Part shown: one piece after another, positions 1 to 6,167 of the stretch
Numbering within the stretch: the stretch's first letter is position 1
Layout: each line of letters opens with the position of its first letter
NCBI GenBank assembly: GCA_013042255.1
Contig: JABDQK010000094.1
Location: 1-11,577, forward strand
Origin: Flavobacteriaceae bacterium
GTDB taxonomy: Bacteria > Bacteroidota > Bacteroidia > Flavobacteriales > Flavobacteriaceae
Reading direction: 5' to 3'
Length of the DNA stretch: 11,577 nt
Made by a program: the position numbers and the translations under genes
Notes under the pieces: model-generated
What the model was told of the DNA's origin: nothing
The model's input: only the letters and a program-made list of their open reading frames with translations
Database searches by the model: none

Positions 1-483
1 GTAGATATAGAACTGATCAACGAACAGGTAAAGCTCTTCTACTCTGCTTTGGATGAGATATCAATAGATATCACTGAAGATACTTTTGCTATCACAGAAT
101 ATGTCCAATTAGGCCTTGGAAGGGAACAGCGATATTATCCCCTGGAAGAGGTAGGCATCACTTTTAATGACAACGGCACTTACCAGATTGTCAGTGAGCT
201 GATCTTTCAACCCCCCCAATACGATCGGAAAACGCTTTTCCACATCTACAATACCAATAATGCCCTGCTGCAAAAACTCCAGAAAAACCTGAAGCTATCA
301 AAGGCGGATCGAGCAGATCTCAAATTGGCCCCGGCCACCTATTTGCTTTGTTATCTGAATGGGTTTGAGGAGGCAAAGGATCAAATGGAAATATTAAAAA
401 ACACAACTAAGTCGGTAGATGAAAAAGTGTATAACAATCTGAAGGAATCATTGAGAATTCTCAGAAAAGTGCGCTACAGCTAG
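1..483 (+). CDS. Unrecognised protein, C-terminal part (5' end outside window)
   Basis: The reading frame is open from base 1 to the TAG stop at 481-483, giving about 160 residues. A TTG at 49 could be read as a start, but the frame continues in the same style to the left edge (residues VDIELINEQVKLFYSALDE), so this is most likely the end of a longer gene. The visible part is soluble and charged, with no membrane segment or signal peptide. A beta-rich first half (TEDTFAITEYVQLG) is followed by a helical, lysine-rich C-terminal half ending LRILRKVRYS. I do not recognise the family and assign no function. It converges with the amylosucrase gene, and the two stop codons share bases 480-483 (CTAG), leaving no room for an intergenic terminator. 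That it is coding is fairly sure; the true start is unknown. Confidence 0.7.
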   Translation, partial: VDIELINEQVKLFYSALDEISIDITEDTFAITEYVQLGLGREQRYYPLEEVGITFNDNGTYQIVSELIFQPPQYDRKTLFHIYNTNNALLQKLQKNLKLSKADRADLKLAPATYLLCYLNGFEEAKDQMEILKNTTKSVDEKVYNNLKESLRILRKVRYS

Positions 484-2420
484 TCCTTTACCAGCCATAA
501 AATCTGAAAGGGATCGATCTGTACCAGACTACTCGTCAACTTCCATTTGCTGTCTGAAAGTAATTCACGCAATGAGCCATCATTGACATAGCCCAAATTG
601 GAAAGTATCCCCGCATCAAGAATTTGAGGTGACTCGTCAAAATTAGCCACAACCAGTACTCCCTCCAGCTTGGCTCCTGTCCTTTCGTAAAGGAATAAAT
701 GTTGATTACGGGGGTCATGGACGACGAGATTGTTACGGTCTGTAAAAACCCCGATCTTTTTTCGCAGGGAGATCATATGCCGGATTCCGCTGAAAATTTG
801 CGAAGACGGTTTATCAGGTTCACTGAGTTGTGCGACAGCTTCCCAGTTATGGCTGGGTCTGTTTACCCACCTGCTGTCCTGCTTTTTATGTTGATCATCA
901 AGGTAAGAGTAATCATTTAGGGTGCCAAGTTCGTCTCCTGCATAAATCATCGGAATTCCCCCAAAGGAAAGAATGATTCCGTGTAGCATCAGAATCTTCT
1001 TTACTGAAATCATCACCATTTCGGAATCCAGAGTACGCATGGCTTTTTCCAGACCCAGTAAAGATGCACAACTCCCGGTAATTCGGCTGTCTCCTGTAGC
1101 CGGGTTCTCCATAAATTTATATCCAACGGCCGGACTCCAATCCAGGCCCTGGCAATAGTAATCAATCAGAAACTTCCTGTGCAACCAGGGGTCCCAACCC
1201 AACTGGGCGATATAACCATCGTCCAGACCCAGCCCGATGTCATCATGGCAACGGAGGTAATTTATCCAGGTAGAGGATGGCGGTTTTTGGGGTACATTAT
1301 GTAAGGACTTCTGCAGCAGCAGCGTTTTTTTGGTTGCTATAGAATTCCATAGAAGAGACATTAGTGAGGCATTATAGGCTACATCGCATTCGTTTCCTTC
1401 CCGTCTCCCTTCCCCGAAATACTTTACAATATCGTGGGGAGAAACGATCGCTTCTGCAAGAAAAATAACTCCTGGGGCTACTACCTGCAGACACATTCTG
1501 AAGAGTGAAATAAGCTGATGCGCTTCTGGTAGATTCTGTGAGATCGTCCCAATTTTTTTCCATAGAAAGGCCAGGGCATCAAAACGTACAACATCGACCC
1601 CGCTATTGGTCATCTCCACCAGATTCCTGAGCATCTCCAGAAAGACTTCAGGGTTTGTATAATTCAGATCCCACTGATAGGAATTGAAGACGGTCATTAC
1701 CCACTGAGAAATTTCAGGCCTGTAGGTGAAATTGCCTGGTGAAGTTGAGGGAAAGACCTCAGGCAAATTAGCTTCAAATGCATCGGGGACAGTCCTGTCC
1801 GGGTACATATAATAGTAATCCTGGTAGGTCTTGTCCCCTTCGAGGGCCTTTTTGGCCCAGGGATATTCATCTGAGGTATGGTTTACCACAAAGTCGAGCA
1901 TAAGGTAAATCCCATTCTTTCGCAGCTTTGAGGTGAGCTCGAGCAGCGATTTCCTGCTACCGTATTTTCTGTCAACTTCAACATAACTGTTAACAGCATA
2001 CCCGCCATCATTCTCACCAGCCGGCCTGGTAGTAATGGGCATAAGGTGAAGGAAATTAATCCCCAGTTCTTTAAAATAAGGGATCTTCTCCTCAATTCCC
2101 TTCAGATTTTTGTTGAAGAGATCGACATACAACTGCATGCCTGTGATTTTATTCGACTGGAACCAATTGCCCTGTTTTAATAACCGGAGATCCTGATATT
2201 TTAGTTCCTCAGGTCTTTTTATAAATAGTTCAAGGAGTGATTTTTTAAGCTTTTTAAAGTGCGTTCTGTGTTCAGGACTGGTATAGAGAGAAAAAAATAA
2301 ATCCTCTATCAAAGGCAGATTGGTTTCGAGGCGTTGTTCGAATAGATTTTCCGGGTTGGCAGTCTGAAGATCCTGTAAATCTTTTTTGGCCAGCTTTCTG
2401 TGGAGTGCCAACTGATTCAT
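480..2420 (-). CDS. ams: Amylosucrase (GH13 subfamily 4 sucrose glucosyltransferase)
   Basis: This 646-residue protein has the usual amylosucrase length. Amylosucrase transfers glucose from sucrose to an alpha-1,4-glucan and releases fructose. All GH13 motifs are visible: region I DFVVNHTS (176-183), region II VRFDA with nucleophile Asp281 and Arg279, region III LAEA with acid/base Glu323, and region IV CHDDIG with His392-Asp393. The HDDIG form and the DGGYAV loop (138-143) separate amylosucrase from ordinary amylases and sucrose phosphorylases. His392 and Asp393 carry the same numbers as in the Neisseria polysaccharea enzyme. The N-terminal roughly 90 residues are the helical domain of the family, and the C-terminus from about residue 560 is the beta-sandwich. 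No signal peptide is seen, so it is probably cytoplasmic. Its ATG overlaps the fructokinase stop (ATGA, 2417-2420), so the two are probably translationally coupled. Activity could also run as sucrose hydrolysis or isomerisation, which sequence alone does not settle. Confidence 0.9.
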   Translation of the reverse strand: MNQLALHRKLAKKDLQDLQTANPENLFEQRLETNLPLIEDLFFSLYTSPEHRTHFKKLKKSLLELFIKRPEELKYQDLRLLKQGNWFQSNKITGMQLYVDLFNKNLKGIEEKIPYFKELGINFLHLMPITTRPAGENDGGYAVNSYVEVDRKYGSRKSLLELTSKLRKNGIYLMLDFVVNHTSDEYPWAKKALEGDKTYQDYYYMYPDRTVPDAFEANLPEVFPSTSPGNFTYRPEISQWVMTVFNSYQWDLNYTNPEVFLEMLRNLVEMTNSGVDVVRFDALAFLWKKIGTISQNLPEAHQLISLFRMCLQVVAPGVIFLAEAIVSPHDIVKYFGEGRREGNECDVAYNASLMSLLWNSIATKKTLLLQKSLHNVPQKPPSSTWINYLRCHDDIGLGLDDGYIAQLGWDPWLHRKFLIDYYCQGLDWSPAVGYKFMENPATGDSRITGSCASLLGLEKAMRTLDSEMVMISVKKILMLHGIILSFGGIPMIYAGDELGTLNDYSYLDDQHKKQDSRWVNRPSHNWEAVAQLSEPDKPSSQIFSGIRHMISLRKKIGVFTDRNNLVVHDPRNQHLFLYERTGAKLEGVLVVANFDESPQILDAGILSNLGYVNDGSLRELLSDSKWKLTSSLVQIDPFQILWLVKD

Positions 2421-3373
2421 TCGGAACTATTCAATTGGGTTATATCAGGCAGAGAATCAATTGCCCCGTAACCGGTGGTGGTTATTGCGCCTGCTCTATT
2501 GGCAACCTCTACCATTTCCATTAAAGTAGACTCGCTTTCTGATAACATTTCATGTGATGGTAACTCACTGATTTGCTGTAATAGGCAACCAATAAAAGCA
2601 TCTCCTGCCCCGGTAGTATCCACTGGAGTGACGGCTATACTTGGGATGGTCTGCCGGGAGTTTTTTGTACTCACCCAGGTGCCCTCAGAACCCAGGGTAA
2701 TGGTAATAATTTCTGCCCCAATCTGGTGTAAAGCTTCACTTGCTTCCGGGAGGGTATTTTTCTTTGATAACATCTGGGCTTCTTCCAGACTGAATTTACA
2801 CAAATGTGATTTTTCGATATAGGGCATACACTTTTTGACAAAGGTTTTCTCGTTTCCTTTCCACAGGTCTGCTCTGTAATTGGGATCAAAACTGATAAAG
2901 GCGTTTTCAGTAATAGCATCAAAAAGATAATGGCTGTACGCTTTCTCCAGGGGTCCTCCCAGAAGAGCTGTTGCCGCCCCCAGATGGACCATCTGGTCGC
3001 GAAAGGAGCTTTTAATGGAGGAATCGTATTGAAGTTCCCGATCTGCCCCTCTGGAAAAAACAAAATCCCTCTCCCCGTTTTCCGCCAGGGACACAAAAGC
3101 AAGTGTTGTAAAGGTAGATGACCGCTGTACAAGAGAAAGGTCTACATCAAAGGCATCTATTCTGTTCATTAAAAAGGATCCGAAGGGATCTTCCCCCACA
3201 CATCCGATAAACGCGCTGTTCCCTCCAAGTTTTGAAATTGCACAGGCTACATTTGCAGGAGCTCCTCCAGCCTTTTTGGTAAAAACAGTGGCCTTTGCAA
3301 GATCAGCCCCCTGATTTTCTGCAACAAAATCGATCAGTAACTCACCGATACAGAATATTTTTTTAGACAACAT
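2417..3373 (-). CDS. fruK: PfkB-family fructokinase
   Basis: This 318-residue PfkB/ribokinase-fold sugar kinase would phosphorylate fructose to fructose 6-phosphate with ATP. The N-terminal strand IGELLIDFV (9-17) is followed by the first family signature GGAPANVA (36-43). The fructokinase-like FDPNYRADLW lies at 162-171, and the second signature DTTGAGDAF at 252-260 holds the catalytic base Asp258 and the anion hole. Length and motif order are normal for the family. The ATG at 3371-3373 lacks a Shine-Dalgarno sequence, as is usual in Bacteroidota. It is the first gene of the pair with amylosucrase, whose reaction releases fructose, and this is the main reason to prefer fructokinase over another PfkB sugar kinase. 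Substrate specificity cannot be proven from motifs. The symbol follows the naming used for the amylosucrase-linked kinase of methanotrophs. Confidence 0.85.
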   Translation of the reverse strand: MLSKKIFCIGELLIDFVAENQGADLAKATVFTKKAGGAPANVACAISKLGGNSAFIGCVGEDPFGSFLMNRIDAFDVDLSLVQRSSTFTTLAFVSLAENGERDFVFSRGADRELQYDSSIKSSFRDQMVHLGAATALLGGPLEKAYSHYLFDAITENAFISFDPNYRADLWKGNEKTFVKKCMPYIEKSHLCKFSLEEAQMLSKKNTLPEASEALHQIGAEIITITLGSEGTWVSTKNSRQTIPSIAVTPVDTTGAGDAFIGCLLQQISELPSHEMLSESESTLMEMVEVANRAGAITTTGYGAIDSLPDITQLNSSE

Positions 3374-3402
3374 TATACGGCCTTAAGGAGGATTAGAGAG
3401 TT

Positions 3403-3410
3403 CAAGTATA
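3403..3410 (-). promoter_or_regulatory. Possible -7 box for fructokinase-amylosucrase operon
   Basis: On the minus strand this reads TATACTTG, one mismatch from the Bacteroidota -7 consensus TAnnTTTG, and it lies 30 bases before the fructokinase ATG. No TTG -33 element is visible at the expected distance, so this is a weak call. Confidence 0.25.
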
Positions 3411-3440
3411 GGAAAATATCTGCGTAAATTAAACCTGGTG

Positions 3441-3463
3441 GGGGATTATTCATAAGGGGATTA
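3441..3463. repeat. Paired 8-bp direct repeat in the fructokinase/phosphatase divergent region
   Basis: GGGGATTA occurs at 3441-3448 and again at 3456-3463, separated by 7 bases, so the copies are 15 bases apart start to start. TAAATTAA also occurs twice around them (3425-3432 and 3462-3469). The repeats lie in the 157-base gap between two divergent genes, where a regulator could bind. Chance occurrence in such AT-rich sequence is quite possible, and no regulator gene is present in the window. Confidence 0.3.
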
Positions 3464-3530
3464 AATTAAGCGGGTAAAATTTTTACTAATGCTGTAAGGT
3501 GTTCCATAGAGAATTTACGATTTTTGCGCC

Positions 3531-4256
3531 ATGAGAACATTGGTCATTGGTGATATACATGCCGGGGCACAAGCCCTGCCCCAGGTTTTGGAAAGAGCAG
3601 GCGTTAAGCGGGATGACCTGCTTATTTTTTTAGGCGACTATGTCGATGGATGGAGCGAGGCTGTAGAGACTGTAGAATACCTGTTGAAATTACAGGAAGA
3701 CTATCAGTGCGTATTTTTACGAGGGAATCACGATGATCTCTGTTTCCACTGGCTTGAAACAGGAGAACACAATCCACTTTGGTTGATGAATGGGGGACAG
3801 GCTACCATAGAGTCGTACAATAAAGCAAGTGAAGAAGTCAAAAGTGCACATATTTCCTTTTATAAATCATTGCGCAATTATTACCTGGATAATAAGAAAC
3901 GACTTTTTCTTCATGCGGGATTTACCAATTTAAAAGGAGTAGATTTTGAATACTTCTCAAAGACCTTTTATTGGGATCGAACACTCTGGGAGCTGGCTTT
4001 AGCATTGGATCCGGGAATTGCCAAAGACAGTATATATTACCCGAAACGTTTACTGCATTATTCGGAAATCTATATAGGCCATACCCCCCTGAGTAAGATA
4101 GGAAAGTCGGTCCCTCACAGGGCGGCTAATGTATGGAACATCGATACCGCAGCGGCGTACAAAGGGCCGTTGACCATTATCGATGCAGACACTAAGGAAT
4201 TTTGGCAAAGCGATGCGGTATATTCTTTTTACCCCGGGGAAAACGGTCGGAACTAA
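3531..4256 (+). CDS. PPP-family metallophosphoesterase (serine/threonine phosphatase-like)
   Basis: This 241-residue calcineurin-like metallophosphoesterase shows the bimetal-site motifs in order: GDIH (Asp8, His10), GDYVDG (35-40, Asp36), RGNHD (64-68, Asn66 and His67), LHAGF (His128) and YIGHTP (His184). The GDYVDG/RGNHD spelling places it with the PPP group that includes bacterial serine/threonine phosphatases and ApaH-type dinucleoside tetraphosphatases. Motif I is DIHAG rather than the more common DxHG, a small deviation that leaves the metal ligands intact. There is no signal peptide, so it is probably cytoplasmic. Substrate is not predictable: phosphoproteins, ApnA nucleotides or small phosphoesters are all possible. 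The start is the ATG at 3531, 157 bases from the divergent fructokinase. The next gene on this strand begins 66 bases downstream and appears unrelated in function. Confidence 0.85.
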   Translation: MRTLVIGDIHAGAQALPQVLERAGVKRDDLLIFLGDYVDGWSEAVETVEYLLKLQEDYQCVFLRGNHDDLCFHWLETGEHNPLWLMNGGQATIESYNKASEEVKSAHISFYKSLRNYYLDNKKRLFLHAGFTNLKGVDFEYFSKTFYWDRTLWELALALDPGIAKDSIYYPKRLLHYSEIYIGHTPLSKIGKSVPHRAANVWNIDTAAAYKGPLTIIDADTKEFWQSDAVYSFYPGENGRN

Positions 4257-4298
4257 TTTTTGGTAATCCTTTAATAGAGTTTCCATATTTATTTGTCG

Positions 4299-4305
4299 TA
4301 CTTTG
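4299..4305 (+). promoter_or_regulatory. Possible -7 box before acyl-ACP desaturase
   Basis: TACTTTG ends 17 bases before the desaturase ATG and resembles TAnnTTTG with one spacer base missing. A TTG at 4260-4262 is farther away than the usual -33 spacing. This is a weak candidate only. Confidence 0.22.
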
Positions 4306-4322
4306 TCTAAAAGACGCAAAAG

Positions 4323-5312
4323 ATGAAGAATATTCGGTTAGAAGTGATGGATGCGATCGAGCCTCAAGTATCGGGCTTTATGGATTCTTTTCTCATACCA
4401 CCGGATGAAATTTGGCAGCCTTCAGATTTCTTGCCGGATTCCCAGTCGGATGGGTTCTTCGATGCTGTAGAGCAAATCCGGGAAGAAGCAAAAGAACTCG
4501 GATATGATTTCTGGGTAACTCTGGTAGCAGATACAATTACGGAGGAGGCTCTGCCCACTTATGAATCCTGGCTGATGGATGTGGAAGGCATCAATCAGCA
4601 TGCTAAAGAAAACAACGGCTGGTCAAGATGGGTAAGGGCATGGACTGCGGAGGAAAACAGGCACGGGGATGTGCTTAATAAGTACCTATACCTTTCAGGA
4701 AGGGTAAACATGCGACAGGTTGAAATCTCTACCCAATACCTGATCACAGATGGATTCGACATAGGCACAGACCGGGATCCTTACAAGAATTTTATTTATA
4801 CCACTTTTCAGGAATTAGCAACCAATATCTCTCATAAGCGAGTAGGTCAGATGGCCAAGAAAAAGGGAAATTTACTGTTGGGTAAAATGTGTGCCATTAT
4901 AGCGGGTGATGAAATGAGACATCATCTTGCATATCGCGAATTCGTAAAGACGATTCTGGGACATGATCCCAACGGAATGATCCTCGCTTTTGCAGATATG
5001 ATGAAGCACAAGATCGTAATGCCTGCCCATTTTCTGAGGGAATCCGGGGGTGCTATAGGAGCCGCCTTTGAGAATTTTTCAAATTGTGCACAAAGACTGG
5101 GAGTCTATACGGCACAGGATTATATTGAGATTCTGAAAAAGTTAAATAGTTACTGGGAATTGGGATCCCTTAGAGGCCTGAATGAGGAGGCTGAAAAAGC
5201 AAGGGATTATTTAATGAAACTCCCTGATCGCCTGCATCGCATTTCCGAACGTATGAAGTTTCCTGAAGACCAGTATCGATTTAGTTGGGTTCAGGCCAAT
5301 GGCGTTATCTGA
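4323..5312 (+). CDS. Soluble acyl-ACP desaturase (plant stearoyl-ACP desaturase family)
   Basis: This 329-residue FA_desaturase_2 protein is a soluble ferritin-like diiron enzyme that introduces a cis double bond into acyl chains on acyl carrier protein, using O2 and reduced ferredoxin. The diiron ligand set is complete: Glu in ITEEALP (74/75), EENRH (Glu111, His114), Glu164 in FQELAT and DEMRH (Glu197, His200). Long stretches follow the plant enzymes closely, for example the run around WTAEENRHG (107-115), KYLYLSGRV (120-128), LAFADMM (221-227) and QRLGVYTAQDY (257-267). There is no transit peptide and no membrane segment, so it is cytoplasmic. It is a single gene, with the phosphatase upstream and a convergent gene only 28 bases downstream. 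It would supply unsaturated fatty acids for the membrane in an aerobe. Regiospecificity (delta-9 or other) cannot be read from sequence. Confidence 0.92.
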   Translation: MKNIRLEVMDAIEPQVSGFMDSFLIPPDEIWQPSDFLPDSQSDGFFDAVEQIREEAKELGYDFWVTLVADTITEEALPTYESWLMDVEGINQHAKENNGWSRWVRAWTAEENRHGDVLNKYLYLSGRVNMRQVEISTQYLITDGFDIGTDRDPYKNFIYTTFQELATNISHKRVGQMAKKKGNLLLGKMCAIIAGDEMRHHLAYREFVKTILGHDPNGMILAFADMMKHKIVMPAHFLRESGGAIGAAFENFSNCAQRLGVYTAQDYIEILKKLNSYWELGSLRGLNEEAEKARDYLMKLPDRLHRISERMKFPEDQYRFSWVQANGVI

Positions 5313-5340
5313 CAATGGGCGAGGGGTAACTTTATTTCAC

Positions 5341-5865
5341 TTATAACTTCCCGTGTTTGTGTTCCTCCTGCCACCTTGCAAGTTCTTTCCATTTTCCTTC
5401 TGAAGCCATTTTTGCCTGCATAGGCCAGGAGGCAGGATCGTGCACTTTATAGCGATCTCCTCCCGAATCGAGTACTTCCTGGCACTTAGCAACCGAAGTT
5501 TCAGCCAGGTCCTTCCAGGTTTTAATGTCATAATTGTGAAACAGGCTTCGGATCTTAGGCCCGATCCCTTCTACCAGGGAAAGATCATCCAGTTTAACCG
5601 ATTTTCCTATATATTTCTTTGCTTCAGTGGGGTCAAATACGGTGTAATCCCCATTGTTTAAGGCGGACCCGGCAGCCAGTTTCTGCTCACATTTAGCGAG
5701 ATCGTTCTTCGCCTTTTCCTTTTCCCGACTCAACTCTTTTATCTGAGACTCATAATCAACCGTTGGGTTAGATCCCCGACCGATTAGGTAACCAAAAAAA
5801 CCGCAGATAAGCCCCACACTAAGGGGAATAAGCCAGCACCAGATATCCATATATTCTAATTCCAT
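5341..5865 (-). CDS. Membrane-anchored coiled-coil protein with helix-hairpin-helix domain
   Basis: This 174-residue protein has three visible parts. One N-terminal transmembrane helix spans about residues 9-29 (WCWLIPLSVGLICGFFGYLI). A charged coiled-coil stretch covers about 36-64 (ESQIKELSREKEKAKNDLAK). A C-terminal domain from about residue 92 opens with LSLVEGIGPKI (95-105), the glycine-turn signature of helix-hairpin-helix folds seen in the flap-endonuclease-like H3TH group (COG3743/DUF4332-like). No nuclease catalytic residues are evident, so the domain more likely binds nucleic acid or protein than cuts. The tail is basic and ends EEHKHGKL. With a short N-terminus before the helix, the HhH part probably faces the cytoplasm. 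It sits 92 bases downstream of a 30-residue membrane protein on the same strand. Function is unknown; automated labels such as ribosomal L21-like for this type of protein are unreliable. Confidence 0.8.
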   Translation of the reverse strand: MELEYMDIWCWLIPLSVGLICGFFGYLIGRGSNPTVDYESQIKELSREKEKAKNDLAKCEQKLAAGSALNNGDYTVFDPTEAKKYIGKSVKLDDLSLVEGIGPKIRSLFHNYDIKTWKDLAETSVAKCQEVLDSGGDRYKVHDPASWPMQAKMASEGKWKELARWQEEHKHGKL

Positions 5866-5911
5866 TGTGAAAGATTTAGTTTGCTTTTAGATCATTTTGA
5901 TTAACGCTCCC

Positions 5912-5937
5912 AGAACAAAGAGTCCATGTTGTGTTCT
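5912..5937. repeat. Short inverted repeat in leader of the HhH gene
   Basis: AGAACA (5912-5917) and TGTTCT (5932-5937) are inverted copies separated by 14 bases, between the microprotein stop and the HhH gene start. In RNA they could form a 6-bp stem. No U-run follows on the minus strand, so it is not a convincing terminator, and it may be chance. Confidence 0.2.
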
Positions 5938-5957
5938 TGTCCTATGCTGATTCACTA

Positions 5958-6050
5958 TCAGGAACACTGACTACAATACATCACAAAGAAATATATGCCG
6001 GCCAATAGAGTGATGATAAACCCTATGATATTCGTCGTTTTTTTAGACAT
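5958..6050 (-). CDS. 30-residue single-span membrane microprotein
   Basis: A short ATG-to-TGA frame encodes a 30-residue protein. It begins with a basic head (MSKKTTN), continues as one hydrophobic helix of about 19 residues (IIGFIITLLAGIYFFVMYC, 8-26), and ends with a short cysteine-bearing tail (CSQCS). This layout, a positive N-terminus, a clean transmembrane span and a Cys pair in the tail, is unlike random translation of intergenic DNA. The positive-inside rule predicts the tail on the periplasmic side. It lies 92 bases upstream of the membrane-anchored HhH gene on the same strand, suggesting a shared transcript. I recall similar basic-TM-Cys starts in flavobacterial OmpA-family proteins, so it could be an independent microprotein or the relic of such an N-terminus; no OmpA domain follows here. 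No homology search was possible. Confidence 0.55.
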   Translation of the reverse strand: MSKKTTNIIGFIITLLAGIYFFVMYCSQCS

Positions 6051-6087
6051 GAATGTAATGGTTAGGTAAATCTCTTTACAAGATATT

Positions 6088-6137
6088 AAAAAAACGCACA
6101 TCTAAGGGCTCTCTGATCAATCCTTTGAGGAGGCCCT
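6088..6137 (-). terminator. Possible terminator hairpin downstream of aldehyde dehydrogenase
   Basis: Bases 6105-6114 (AGGGCTCTCT) can pair with 6128-6137 (AGGAGGCCCT) in nine of ten positions, counting G-U pairs, around a 13-base loop. Read on the minus strand, the hairpin comes 31 bases after the ALDH stop and is followed, after 10 bases, by a run of seven T (6094-6088). The gap between stem and T-run is longer than in a classic intrinsic terminator, so the call is tentative. The 302-base stretch 5866-6167 otherwise holds only the 30-residue gene. Confidence 0.3.
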
Positions 6138-6167
6138 ATTTCGATTCAGGAAATGATTAATCTGTTT

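Noticed and set aside
699..1158. Plus-strand frames opposite the amylosucrase gene
   Set aside because: They are antisense readings of conserved GH13 coding sequence. The products have no recognisable features.
2671..3132. 153-codon minus-strand frame inside the fructokinase gene
   Set aside because: It is an out-of-frame reading of the fructokinase sequence, whose own frame has all PfkB motifs. The alternative translation is rich in Trp, Arg and Pro without domain features.
3383..3392. AAGGAGGA on the plus strand resembling a ribosome binding site
   Set aside because: No start codon with an open frame follows at a suitable distance, and the adjacent gene is on the other strand.
4050..4319. 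89-codon minus-strand frame across the phosphatase end and following gap
   Set aside because: It is antisense to the conserved C-terminal part of the phosphatase (IGHTPL, NIDTAAAY). No motif or promoter supports it.
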